DNA from: Fomitopsis serialis
Lineage: Eukaryota; Basidiomycota; Agaricomycetes; Polyporales; Fomitopsidaceae
Direction of reading: 5' to 3'
Length of the DNA: 33,996 nt
Assembly: GCF_022376445.1 (NCBI RefSeq)
Contig: NW_025955377.1
Location: 1-33,996 of the forward strand
The translations under genes were made by a program, and so were the position numbers. Numbering within the stretch: position 1 is the first letter of the stretch; the number at the start of each line of letters is the position of its first letter. The notes below the pieces were generated by a model that saw nothing but the letters and a program-made list of their open reading frames with translations, searched no databases and was not told where the DNA came from. Below, in pieces: positions 1-11,265 of this stretch.

Positions 1-2021
1 GTCGTTTCTCGAGAACCACCTAATAATAGTAACATCGTTGAGTAACGTCAAAAATGGAGCGCGACGCGGAGCGTGGTACGGACCTCCTCGGTGAGGTTGT
101 TCACTTGGGCGAGCAGTTCGCGGTGCTCCCACTCAAGCTTCCTGCGCTGCTTGTCATACTCTGTTACCGAGCGCTGATACATCTGCGCCTGCGCCTTGCC
201 CTGTATGTACGAGCAACGAAACATGAGCCATGGGCCCGGAATAGACGATTGGAACGTGACGTACGATACCCTCGAGACGGCCCAAATCCTCACCCAGACG
301 CAGCAGCACCTCTCGGATTCCAGCCGTTTGCTCCTCGACGTACCGCGCGTACAGAGTCGTGTTGGCTTCCAAGGTGGACAACCTATTCATGATTGTACGG
401 TAGATGGATTCCCCTCCAGTGCTAGCCGGAGGGAATACGACTGGCGGCGGTGGAGGTGGAGAATGCGACTGCGATGCGGCCAGCGAAATAGAAGACAGAG
501 AAGAGACGTTTGATGCAATGGACGCCGCTCGGGACTGAGATGCGTGAACACTCTCAGAGGACAGCGAGTCTTCCTGGGGAGACGCGCTGCGAGGTAGATG
601 ATCCAAGGATTGAGATGTGAATATTGATGAGGATGGTGTCGTCTTTGTAGAGTCACTGTCAGTCGGATGTGTAGCGTGCGCTGTCTGCGGCACATGAGAA
701 ACATTGTGAAGGTCGTCAGGGGTCGTCATTGTGTCCGGAGGGACGCTATCTGAAGCTATTGTAGAGGAAACTGGAGCAGCCATATCGGAGGGCGGTACCA
801 CGTCCTGGATCGGCTGTGGTTCCTCGACGGACTGCGATTGTGTGGGAGCCGCCGCTGCTTGGTCGTTCGAAGGTGCTGAGTCAGTCCAATCCTCGCCAGC
901 TGTATGTTCGATTCCCGAGACTGAGCGAGTATCGACCTTGTCCACTGATACTGTTTCGGTAGGATCCGGCTTTGGTACTTCGACGACAGGGATGTGTACT
1001 GCCTGTGGTGGCTCGGGAGTGCTTTCCACGGCAGCACTGGCATCTTCAATGGCCCGCCGTGCCTTGCTCCGCGACTCCCATTCATCCCACTTCCACTGCT
1101 CGAGGTGCGTAAGACCATAGACGCGAAATAAGGATAGAGGGCAGTAGTACTCGTTGCCATAGTGCGAGTGAAAGTCAATTCGGATGAAACGATAGAAATC
1201 ACGCAGCGTGGGCGGGGGATGGAACGACTACCATCTCAGTGAGTGACATGAAGTCATGAATTTAACACAGTAAATACCTGAACCCCGCGCACGTTCTGCG
1301 CACGATACGTCCCGGCGTGCGTCCACCCTCCTTCATCGGTCGGAGACGTCTTGGCGACGCTCACCGAGAAGTCCTTGAATACGCCGCTGAAGAACTCGTA
1401 GTTTGCAAGCTGCACCGTGTCAATCATGATGTCGTCGCAAAGTTCAACCACCACGAATTGCTTCTTTTCCGCGCAGGGACTGAGCATGTACCTGTCCTTC
1501 TTCGAGGAGAGAATCGAGGACGGAGACTTCGCCGAGCGATGGGCGGTGTGTACGCGGGCGGAGCAATCCGTCGCCGCGTAGTTGAAACGGTCGACGGTAG
1601 GTATACGGAAATGTGGGGAGAGTCGTTCATCGTGCTGTACCGTCTCCGTGCTCTCTTGACCGCTGGCCTGAGCTGCACCTGCGACTTCGCTCGTTGAGCC
1701 CGTATTGCCCGCTCCAGCGACCTCGTTCCTCTCCTTTGCTCCAGCGAGCCTCTGGGCATTGTTCGCAGATGGCGAAGAGTGGGAGGGCTGGTCTCCTGCC
1801 TCGCCTCGCCGTCTGGCCTTCCAGTCTTCAAAGGAGATGAAGACATCGTCTCCTGCGCTAGGCTCGACTGGCTCTAGGGGTCTGAGGCAACAAATGGGGA
1901 GTTCTGGTGCCTTAGGAGCCTGCAGAGCGATATCGCGAAATGGATCGTTCGGGGAGGAAGATGCGCTGAGAACAGGATATGCAAATGCCAGAGCAAGGGC
2001 CGGAAGCAGCGAGAGGAACAT
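1..2021 (-). CDS. SUN-domain ER membrane protein, SLP1/osteopotentia type (3' end beyond window)
   Basis: Exons read on the minus strand: 2021-1278, 1227-265, 200-84 and 19-1 (continues off the left edge). The start gives a signal peptide (MFLSLLPALALAFAYPVLS). Residues ~135-290 form a SUN domain. It includes VELCDDIMIDTVQLANYEFF and, across the first intron, RIDFHSHYGNEYYCPLS followed by LFRVYG. A long Ser/Pro-rich stretch follows, then a coiled coil (GESIYRTIMNRLSTLEAN...ARYVEEQ). In the family a C-terminal membrane helix follows; here the fourth exon opens with VVLEKR and is cut by the edge. Known role of the family: yeast Slp1 works with Emp65 in the ER in membrane-protein quality control; it is not a nuclear-envelope LINC SUN protein. 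All junctions are phase 0 with 50-64 nt introns. An in-frame stop at 48-50 lies inside intron 3 and is not the end of the protein. No TATA box is seen. Confidence 0.9.
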
Positions 2022-3082
2022 AACGTGCGGTTTATCCAGCAGATACTCCTCTTCTCAGCCTAGTCCTCAGTGGGCGAGCTTGCAGCATTCAGACTCGCAT
2101 GTGTGGACGTCCGCAAGGTGGTGGTAGTTCAAGTGAGAGTAAGAGTGTGAACGTACATGTTAACTATTAATATCTAGACCAATACTAAGTATGATAAGTC
2201 AATACTAAGTAGTACTGATCATTGACCAATATCAAGTTTATGATGCAACAGTAATGGATTGAATCAAGTTTGAATACGTATTGATTGAAAGTAGCTACAG
2301 TAAGCACGCACATAACTTACTTATGATACCAATATTGCTCTTGCGTGAATGTCTCCGAAGTGCAGGCCTTAGCGTAAGCTTAGACAGCGATTGGTAAACC
2401 GGTAAAGCATGGTAAGGATGTTTCACTCTACCCAAACTCTAACAGAGGACTGACTCTGCCTTTGCGAGTACACAATATTAGTCCACGGTAAGTTCAGCGA
2501 TTCCGACATCGCCATCTGCAAGTTTCATGACCTGAACGACAAGTGTTCGATCCCATCGCACGTTCCAGATAGATGGCCACACGGGAGCACGACGACGGTA
2601 TAACACATGACATTAGAGATCGACGAGCACCACTAGTAGTCGAAGGTTGGTCAAAGGGTAACCAAGGCATGCCCACTTGCGCCAAAATGCCACGACATAC
2701 CAGCGCCGCGTTGACAGATGCAAGCATTGCCGGGTAGCAAGGACACTTACCAACGTACAGCATCCGCCGGATGTCATCCACGGACGCCGATACATCATGA
2801 ACTCTAACACTGAGTAAACAAGCACTATCCCGGCGGAGGTTTTGAATCTTACCCACTACCTCAACACATCCCAACCCTCTCTGCTATTCTTGCTGCCGTC
2901 ATTTCGCCCGGCCACGAGCCGTCACGAGCACGTCGACCGACCCCGTTTCCGTCCCAAGTGACCCCACTACGTCAGCCAACCTCGCCAGCTATCCCGTAGG
3001 AGGCAGATACAGGTACGTAATCTCCGGATTGGTCGCGGAAGGCTTGAGTACTCACAACGTTCCTGCTCAGTAGCCCAAAGCG
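2022..3082. other. intergenic region with clustered TACTAAGT-like motifs
   Basis: No convincing coding potential on either strand. From 2176 to 2240, upstream of the SUN gene start, several near-copies of ATACTAAGT and CAATACTAAG occur in AT-richer sequence. From about 2860 a C-rich tract leads to a perfect-looking intron (3014-3070, gtacgt to ctcag) that would lie in the 5' leader of the ORF at 3083. Confidence 0.5.
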
Positions 3083-3355
3083 ATGTCTTGCACTAGCGCA
3101 GCTACAAGCGCTCCTTGCTCCGGCACCGAGATGCACTCCGAAAGTCCAGATAAGGCGGGGTCGACGGAAGCACAGGTATCAGCAGCGGAGTCAGAGGAGC
3201 TAGCAGACACGGGGTCCGACACGACAGACGAGGTTGATGATTACGACAGAGATGACGAAGATGAACGGTTTTTGCGGGACCTGGAGGAGAGACGCAACCT
3301 GCAAAGAGTAGAGTTGCACGTAGTTATCGAGGTACACACCGAGTCGCATGATTGA
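3083..3355 (+). CDS. possible small acidic protein, unidentified (exon or whole gene uncertain)
   Basis: This is a 90-codon open frame. The protein is Ser/Thr/Glu rich, then strongly acidic (TTDEVDDYDRDDEDERF), then RDLEERRNLQ, which could be helical. I do not recognise a family. Support beyond length is a consensus intron immediately upstream (donor gtacgt at 3014, acceptor ctcag at 3070) ending 12 nt before the ATG. That would place the ATG at the start of exon 2 after a leader intron. A possible donor (gtacac) after codon ~84 could extend the gene, but I could not find a convincing next exon. The divergent position relative to the SUN gene is compatible with a real gene, but acidic low-complexity frames also arise by chance. 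Confidence 0.35.
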   Translation: MSCTSAATSAPCSGTEMHSESPDKAGSTEAQVSAAESEELADTGSDTTDEVDDYDRDDEDERFLRDLEERRNLQRVELHVVIEVHTESHD

Positions 3356-4039
3356 GCCCGACTGGGTTAATACACGCTCTTGGCGATGACCGGCTTGTTG
3401 ACTGCGTAGCTTCTGTGGTCTTGCTTGGTGTAGATGCCAATCATGTTCTGAACGATACGTCTTGCATCATAATGGAGAGATCTCACGCACCAGTACCACA
3501 AGGTGTTGTTTCCAATGCAAACTGCCTGATAACCATTGGGTACAAGGCGTCGATGGAGACTGCCTGGTACGCACACATGAACGAGGTACTCACCCAACTT
3601 TCGAGATAACAGAGGAACAACCAAGATCTGATGCCAAATAGACCAATAGCTTTCGCTGTCAACGGTTTCAGTCGTTATACGAAGATTGCCACTCAGCGGG
3701 GAATATCAATAACCAGAATAGTAGTTCCTCCAAATTATCTGGATTGCGCTCGGGGATGAACCATCATATCATGTTTGTCGGCATAGCTATGATCAAAAGT
3801 GCAACTCACAACGAGGTCTGAGGAGGGCTGGCCCGTATCACGATCGTCAACGTGCTTCCCACCCCCAGCTATCCAACCGTAGACACATCGAGGCCGTTGA
3901 GCATTACAAGTATCATAGCATGATGGCGATCTTATACATTTAGTGAAGAATAGTGAATACTACGCAAACGCACCTGCCTCGCTCGCAAGAGGCGCTACCC
4001 GTCATCCCAAATCCGGAGGTTGGGGATTGAGATGTATGA
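3356..4039. other. no supported gene; weak minus-strand coding-like fragment
   Basis: Between the ORF at 3083 and the end of the RBM25-like gene I see no complete gene. On the minus strand 3624-3367 stays open and reads like protein (YQAVCIGNNTLWYW, later YAVNKPVIAKSVY, then stop). I cannot link it to a family or to upstream exons. It may be a decayed 3' exon or chance. Confidence 0.3.
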
Positions 4040-6431
4040 TCAGTCGGCCATCATCCGCTCCGTGTGTAGACCTTCGCCGTATGCCATGCTTTCGAAAATG
4101 ATTTGTCGCCAGATGCTGACGATAAACTCGACTGCTTCTTCCTCGAGGACCTGTTGTTACCAAAACATACCGACAGCGTTCAGCAAGGTTATCAAGGAAT
4201 GAGCATCAACATAATAAGCATGCGGGACACCCAATGTCAACAAGTAAGGAGCTGGCATAAAACCGCGAATTACAGCCTATCCCACATGCATATTGTGTTG
4301 AAGGACGGGACAATGGTTCATCGAATATATAGGATGGGAGACGCACCGGCTCGAGGCCCTCGATAAGCTTCTGGGGACCTTTGTGGTCTTTGAGATGCTC
4401 GAGCACGAACATGACGAGGTCGTCGTCTTCGAGCTCGCCTAGGTACTTGGTCATCTGCCGCTTCACCAGCGGCTCCAGTTTCCGGTCAATCATAAGCTAT
4501 CCAGCTCGTCAGCCTCGCTCACAAGCACTACGTGGAATCGTGCACATACATCTGACAGGCCGTCCCACCGCACCTTTGCCTTAAACAAGGTCTCCTTATC
4601 CCTCGGCACGGATGCCTTGATCTTCTCCAGCCGCTCCTTCGCCTTCTCTCCGCCCTCTGCGAGATCCAGCTTAGGAAGAGGCACTTTCCGCTTACGCAGA
4701 CTCTCTTCTTCCTCCTCCTCCTGACCGAACACCGTTGCCTTCTCCTTCGGGCCGGTCTCTTGCTTCGGAACACCCCCGCCGAGCAAGACGTTGAGCTTGA
4801 CAGGCGCACCGTCTTCAAGAAGCAGACCCGCCTTGCGCTGCTCCTCCTGCAGCGCCTGCATCTCGTCCATCTGCCGTGCGAGGAAGGCTTCTGACTCCTT
4901 GCGTAGGTTATCGGTTTCGCGCTCTTCGTATAGGCGCGAGTCCTCATCCGAGGCCAGTTCCGCGGCCAGTCTCCGAGTCCGCATGTTTCGCCATCGTGCT
5001 CTGCAATTTGTAGGATGAGGGTTGTGAACAGGATGCATGCGACGCAGCGCACCTGTCGGTGTAGAACAGCTCGTCGCTCTCGTCATCGTCCCACACGGCC
5101 AACCGCGACCGCATCTCGACGCGATCACGCTCTTCTGCCTCCTTAGTAGCGCGTTCACGAAGAATCGCACGTTCCAACGCTTGTATACGCGCTCGTTCCC
5201 TAGGTTCGTACCGTTTCTCTCGCTGTGAAGCTATGTGAGCACGGTGTCACATACAAGTGTGGTTTCTCCACTCACGTCTCGGTACGACTCCTCTTCGTCT
5301 CTTCGTCGCTGTCGCTTCCTCTCCTCCTCGAGCTCCTCGTCCGTCTTTCCAGGTGTACTGAACACTCTGGCCTCTGGCATAGGCGAGTCCCTGTCCGACT
5401 CCGCCTTCACAAAACCAACAGGCTTATTGTAGCCTTGCGCGCCCTTGCCGAATCCCTGCGGAGTCGAGCCAGCGCCAACGGGCGACGGCGATATCTGCTG
5501 GCCCGGCAGTTGTGGTTTGCCCCATTCACGCTGTTTGGGCCCGCTTGGTGCAGCGAGGATGTTCGGCAGGGCCTGCTGTGTCTCTCGCATCTTCTCTCGC
5601 TCCCGCTTCGCAGCGCGCTCACGGAACTGCGCAATCTCGGTCATCACGAGCCCCCGCTGCGTCTCTGGAAGATCTGCCTCTTGCAGGTCGTGCAGGTGGG
5701 GAGGGATGATGTACTTCTCCTTGTCGATCAGACCGTTGCTTGCTGCTTCTTGTGACTGCTTATTGATGTCAGCAAGGAATTGGTCGACCCTTGCTTTCGC
5801 ACTTCGCGTCAGCTCTTCGTCCGCCTTGACCCACGCATACGTGAGTACAATAGCGGCCACAAGTGATTGTGGAGGACGTACAGGTGTCGCCATTTTCTGT
5901 GCCTGGTACGCGTCCAGGAACATCTTCGTCTTCTCGTCTGGTTTGACCTATAGCGCCGCGGTAAGTATAGAGTGGCAGGAAGCATTGCAGTCCACGTACC
6001 AGCAGTTTTTTGTTTACGCACCCATCCTCCAACGCAGGTAACTCTACGCCATTGAGCAATCCCATAGCTCGCAACGCACCATCAGGGTCTTGGAACTCTG
6101 CGAAACCGAATCCTTGTGGCTTGTTGGCCGGGGTTATGAGACGCTTGAAGGAGGTTACTGCGCCACATGCCTGAGATAGAATATGAGCAGGCAGATAGCT
6201 GGGGGAAAGTATGATCGTGCTTACTCCGAGCAATGAATTCAGGAAAGCGTCCGTGATACCACCAGAAATCGAACCAATAAAGAGCGTGGTTGCTCTGGGT
6301 TGTGGCGGCACGAATTGTGGGTGGTGCACCCCATACTGTTGCTGTGCGAGAGCTGACATCGAGGGACCTTGGCCATAGGACGGTATGGGCGGTCGGAGTC
6401 CAAGTCCTAGCCGATTGGGCATGGGCTGCAT
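4040..6431 (-). CDS. RBM25/Snu71-like splicing factor (RRM + Arg/Glu-rich + PWI)
   Basis: Seven exons on the minus strand: 6431-6225, 6170-6000, 5947-5276, 5222-5053, 5000-4550, 4496-4347 and 4150-4040; 643 aa. The N-terminal RRM (~residues 48-115) shows RNP2-like LFIGSI and RNP1-like QGFGFAEF. The middle is a charged Arg/Glu/Lys helix region (REKRYEPRERARIQALER). The C-terminus is a PWI domain (~558-643) with MIDRKLEPLVKRQMTKYL, GELEDDDLVMFVLEHLKDHK and, in the last exon, VEFIVSIWRQIIFESMAYGE. Family knowledge: RBM25 and yeast Snu71 are nuclear proteins associated with U1 snRNP and 5' splice-site choice; PWI binds nucleic acid. Domain order and length fit the fungal family. Introns are 52-54 nt except the last, 4151-4346, at 196 nt. 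No TATA box is seen, as expected for a housekeeping gene. Confidence 0.94.
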
Positions 6432-7062
6432 CTTCGCAAAACAGAGATCGCTAGTTACGCTGGAATACTAGCTTGTTTACAGCCTCCGGGTGGTGGAAAC
6501 GAGTGACGAGCAATTTATGGAGGGATGACCGCTGAAGATGAGTGTACGAACGAAACAGGTTTGCGGTTACAGTATTGGCGGACCCTAGTGTGAAAGCTAT
6601 CGGAGTTCGAACTTTGGTCAATACACGACTTACTGGGAATACTAATGTCCATCAGTTGATCACGATTTCCATACTTACTACCTTACTAAGTCATTACTGA
6701 AGGCACGTCGTTACTAATACTTACTTATTGAGCTCTATTTGTATCAGAGTCCTATAGTCCTACTAAGTTCACTAGAGAGTATGCTCTGAAGAGCAATATC
6801 AGATGTAAAGACCTACGACAGTGAACCGAGAACGTCATGATCACCTCCCGATTCGCGGTGGGTGACACTGTGGTGATTGTTCACTCCCTTACAGTATTTA
6901 CACTATCGCCTGAAATCGAACGTGGCCACTGACCTCCAAGTGCATTACGTTCATACTTCATTGCTATTTTAATAAATGGGGGTGTGCACTCAAAGTGAAC
7001 ATGACCTTTGTATATGAGAGTCCCATAAGATGAAACACCGTGTACGAAATATACCGCGGTCA
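6432..7062. other. intergenic region with TACTAAG/TTACTAA-like motifs
   Basis: This is the promoter side of the RBM25-like gene and the 3' flank of the aminotransferase-like gene. AT-rich sequence at 6630-6775 has repeated forms of ACTTACT, TTACTAAG and GTTACTAATACTTACT, resembling the cluster upstream of the SUN gene. No gene is seen. Confidence 0.5.
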
Positions 7063-8793
7063 TCACAATCTTGCGCCTGCTCTGGGTCTCTTCGCAATTT
7101 CCCGGCAAACCTCCACAAGAGCATATCCAAGCTTCTCAAAATCGCTGACCTGCGAATATTGAGTTGCAGCGTCATTGATAACAAGAAATGGTGATGCTTG
7201 ACTCACGTCGTTGTATATCGCAGCACTTGCTCGCGTCCACCATTTCCCATTGTGGAAGGTTTGCGATGCGTAAACCTTGTGCTGCTCAATCAGTCTGATC
7301 TGGAAGAAGCGCATGGTCTCGAAAGAGAACACGACGTCTGCAGGTACAGGCAATTCCACAGCGACCTAGTGAACTCGCGTTAGTATCTTGACACGCTGCA
7401 TGCAGTGGACTGACCCACCATGTTCGCGGTCCAAGCGCGGTCGGGTGACTGGTCCATCTCGCGTGTGCCCAATATATCCGCTAACCGCTTGCCACCAGCC
7501 AGAGCAAGCGCACGACAGTAGGCGTTGATTCTGTCCTCTCCGCCGAGGGACTCCTGGAAGCGTAATGCTATAGAAGCACCATGATCGACCGGTAAGGGTA
7601 TCAAAACGTCGTGACTTACCGGCAGGAATACTCAGGGCTATCGTGAGGTCCACGGAACCGAACCCTGGTAATGTCAATCAGCTGCTATGATAATTCCGAG
7701 AGCACAACGAGACTGGAACGTACATGCAAATCTTGAGCCGAATGTAGACGTGTCCGGCGAAAACGGCGCATGGAAAGCGGTAGGTAACGAAGTCTTGATT
7801 ATATGTTGGTTCCTGTCATATGCAACACTGAGGTCATGGTCCAGGGGCAGTTGATGAGAGCGTATTCACCTCTTTGGTACATACAGGACAGCACAGCCGC
7901 GTTTGGCGAATAACCACTTTGACGTGTTCTGTGCCAGCATAACTACGGGTTGTTTTGGCTGAGCAACTGATGACTTCTTACCGACACCCAGAAGTCCGGC
8001 TGACTCGCGCTCAAATCCACGCGTTCCTGGCCAAGTGAGTGTGCCGCGTCGATCACGGTCCACACTCCCCTCTCCTTACATGCCTGCACCATCTCCTTCC
8101 ATGGCATGACGAGCCCGGGACCGGACACAATGCTGTCAATGATCGCGACAACTCGTTGTTGCGATGAGCCGCTAGAGGCCGAGGGTAAAGCCAATTCACG
8201 CAGGAGGTTGCGCCATCGAACGAGCAGATCCTCACGAGATTCAGGGAAGTGCAAGGGAAACTCTATTACAGCAGGAAAGGGGTATGTCTGGGAGATATGC
8301 CGCGCAGCGTTGGCGATCGGGTTGAATGTGCAGTTGGCTGGATCGCGATAAAACAGATTCAAGCATCAGCAGAGGCTCGACACTCGACGAACGCATACGT
8401 ACTGATTATAATCGCGTCACCTTCTTGCCACTCAAAATTCCTCAGAACAGTATTGATCCCATTGCATACGTTCGGGACCAGGACACATTCGTCCACATCC
8501 GCGTGTACGAGCCTGGCAATCTGCTGCCGCACCTCGTTCAGCTTCGACTCATATCTGAGCCACACGAAGTCGTCCGGATTGGACTCCATCTCCAGTGTCA
8601 GATCGTTAGACGCGTCCAACACAGCTCGCGGCGTCGCACCCAGAGCGCCTGAGAATCGTGAAGTCATACACGGACACAAGACGCGAAAGAACACACCGTG
8701 ATTGAGAGGAACGAAGTCAGGATCGAAGGCGAAATGCTTTCGGAGACATCGACCATAGTCAGGAAATTGTGTAGCAAGCGGCTCGGACGCCAT
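7063..8793 (-). CDS. PLP-dependent class V aminotransferase-like enzyme (isopenicillin N epimerase / Egt2-like fold)
   Basis: Nine exons on the minus strand: 8793-8697, 8648-8403, 8337-7982, 7928-7870, 7812-7724, 7664-7620, 7567-7419, 7365-7207 and 7149-7063; 428 aa. The frame is kept through every junction. Landmarks are PLNHGALGATPRAVLD near the N-terminus (the LNHG.xG.xP signature), VIDAAHSLGQ (Asp211 to contact the PLP ring nitrogen, His214), and FWVSNTSKWLFAKRGCAVLY, where Lys237 is the expected Schiff-base lysine. The C-terminal small domain ends at ...KRPRAGARL. The family includes fungal hercynylcysteine sulfoxide lyases (Egt2), cysteine desulfurase-like enzymes and isopenicillin N epimerase relatives, so the substrate cannot be read from sequence. 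Residues before the lysine are Thr-Ser rather than the Cys-His I expect in relatives. An in-frame upstream ATG at 8826 exists; 8793 was chosen because the conserved part starts soon after it. Confidence 0.91.
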
Positions 8794-11265
8794 GGTTGGA
8801 CGGAGATAGTGAGGTGAGTCGCGCACTTGGCACAGGAGTGACAGGACGGGTCGACGTCCTGCACTATTGGAGACCTAACTTGAGGTGACACAACCACACT
8901 GGGCCTATCGACTGGGAGGCACACGTGTACGGTGAGCGATCCTAGGACTCGGTTTAGCTTGAGTGGACGCACCATTCCACAACGCTCGGATTGCGCTCGG
9001 ATCTGGGGAACTTGGAAGCCAGCCCCTGGAAGCAGAAGCCGGCGCCGGTTTTCACGCGAGGTTGCGTTGACCAGGGGCATATCGTACTTACGCAAGCAGC
9101 CTTGATGCGACGACGGCAAATTTGCGATCAGTAAGTATTCCAAGTTCTATCTCTGAGACGGTGCCTTCGTGGCGGCCCATCATGAGCGTGATACATGTTT
9201 GTCAACGACTGGGCGAACAGTTCCGAGTTCGACCACATGCCGAGTCATCGATACGAGCCTGCGCACTTGCGCAATCCCGTGTTTAGTGATGTCACTAATG
9301 GCAAATCCCCATTGAGGATACCTCATGTCAAAGTGCATGATGGGAGTCGGCATCATGGGGCTCTCGGAACAATTCTCGAGCTCGGGGATGTTGTCTATGA
9401 TTCCCAGAAACCCAATTGTCTATGACTGCACTGTGAGTATACTGTGGGACACTTTCTGATGCCGTTTGTCAGTACAGTTTCTAGCCTTACCCTAGCAGTA
9501 GACGTCCCGTCACCTGCATGCCCGTAGATCAGACTGTCAGCAACGTTCAGTCGACCAACTTGAAGATGCCCACCAAATGCCCACGTCCATACGAGGTCAC
9601 TGTTCACGAAATTTGCATCTAGTCGACTGACGAAATTAAGCTGGACGTCCAAGTACAGCCTACGTATATATTTCTCTGCGGGAGAAGATCGCCCGCGGAC
9701 TCCGAGAGAACTCAGGAAGGCTCGCGCTCATGGGCGATGATGCGCCGGGAAGTCACGGAACTTCCGGTATCGTAGCGAGGCGATTCTGAACTCTAGCCCC
9801 CGAAGTACATTCTCCATGACTGATCTGAGAGGTGCCGATCCACTGTTGGGGTCGAGGAAGAGGTACTATCGGCTTTCTTCGCGAGCGAGAAGCTGGACGC
9901 AGATGCGAGCTTGTCCGGTTGCGTAGTGACCGTCATGCAATATGTTGGTCTAGTGCGGCTGCCACTTTTCTGCTTCCCTGGGGTCAAACGAACATGCAAG
10001 AGTACTGTATATGTAAGTACATAAGGAGGTAGCAAGACGGCGCTCACGTAGCGCTCACCTTTGCTTGGCCCTTCGTGGCGCTGGCACTGAATCTGTGAAT
10101 CACCAGGTCTTCAGGAACGAGCCGATAACTCACTAGAACGACGATGACAGTGCATCGGGGTGGCAATACCCTGCACTAAGTGACGGGTAGTTATCAGATG
10201 AGATACCGCATTCTGTCTTGATCAACATTGGCACCAGCCTGGACGTAAATGGGAAAGCGAAAAAGAAGCCGTAAGAGACTAAGTACTCACCATGACAATG
10301 TGTCCGATACGTACCCCGCGTTGGGATGAATGTGCAGGCGACAGCAAGGCCTAGCTTGACTCCTTATAACACTCCACGAGTCATCCACGTCCGCGAGCGC
10401 AAGCCACGATGGAGTATAAGTCGTAGCGATGATAACAAACTTGAAGCAGCGTGGTATGTTGACATGGCAGAAGAGTCTGTGCACTGCTATTAGTATTAGT
10501 GAGCGACTTGAACCGAGGAGGAGGAGGGAGGAGGGACAAACGTTGATTTCCATATATGGGTGATAACATCAGTGGCGATCACACCCATTCCGAGCGCACT
10601 CTAAGGCCCGTCTAAGGCACCTGTCTCTTACATCCATGTGCAACTTTGACAGGAACTTTCGCGCACGGAGCATGTTCGATGAGCCCGAATGATGAAGCTG
10701 ATCAAGACTTTCTTTGCTTCCGTGATGGTAAGTATGCAATAAGTACTCAGGTTATAGGTATGCTTCCACTCGTTCTGGCGTGGGACCGTGCTCGACCGCG
10801 GTCGAAAAGTTGTTGATACTACAGCTGCATCAATTATCAAGGACTCATGCTGAAGGAAACTGGAGGCTTCGAAAGAGCCTCTTGCTCTTTGAGAGAGGTG
10901 ACCCGGCTACAACGACTTAAGGTATTCTGGGTGCAGTGTGTATACTTAGTACATCTCAACCATTCTGTTGAACTTTTTGGTCCATAATGACCGAACCTTT
11001 CGGCATGGCGTCCGGAGAGCATGCTTATCAAAACGGAAACGAACCTTGATGATCATCGTTGGCAGCGAAGTAGATCTCTTCTTTGATCCGTTTGACCTGC
11101 GACTGGCCCGCACATCTGCGGAAGACTTACTACATGTGGCATAGGGTGGTAGGAGCGCTGGCATTGGCGCAATGCCCGCATCAATGATGCTCGTCCAGCT
11201 CCAGTTATAACTCATCGCGCTGGACGAACGAATGCTTTGCCTTGCTCACTCGCTCAACTGCCAGG
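8794..11265. other. long intergenic region without a supported gene
   Basis: About 2.5 kb in which open frames on both strands are short, unlinked by good splice sites and unlike any family I know. A minus frame at 9652-9395 (containing WTWAFGGHLQVGRLNVADSL) and a plus frame around 11035-11148 (LMIIVGSEVDLFFDPFDLRL) read somewhat like protein but lead nowhere. A small homopurine tract (gaggaggaggg-like) lies near 10515-10535. Otherwise nothing is seen. Confidence 0.45.
11205..11210 (+). promoter_or_regulatory. TATA-like element of the DUF6534-type gene
   Basis: The hexamer TTATAA lies 61 nt before the chosen ATG. Similar spacing (47-58 nt) is seen for the TATA-like elements of OMT-B and trehalase. 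Inferred from spacing only. Confidence 0.4.

Noticed and set aside
48..50. Stop codon taken as the end of the SUN-domain protein
   Set aside because: A 64-nt intron (83-20) removes it, and the next exon reads VVLEKR, as expected before the C-terminal membrane helix.
154..1202. Plus-strand and alternate-frame open frames over the SUN gene
   Set aside because: Shadows of the GC-rich minus-strand exons; the SUN gene explains the sequence with conserved domain and splice sites.
2494..2874. Minus-strand frame of 126 codons
   Set aside because: No family resemblance, Cys/Arg-rich composition like a random frame, and no supporting splice or promoter features.
9144..11150. Several 60-90-codon frames considered as a gene between the aminotransferase and DUF6534-type genes
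   Set aside because: They do not connect through plausible introns and match no family known to me.
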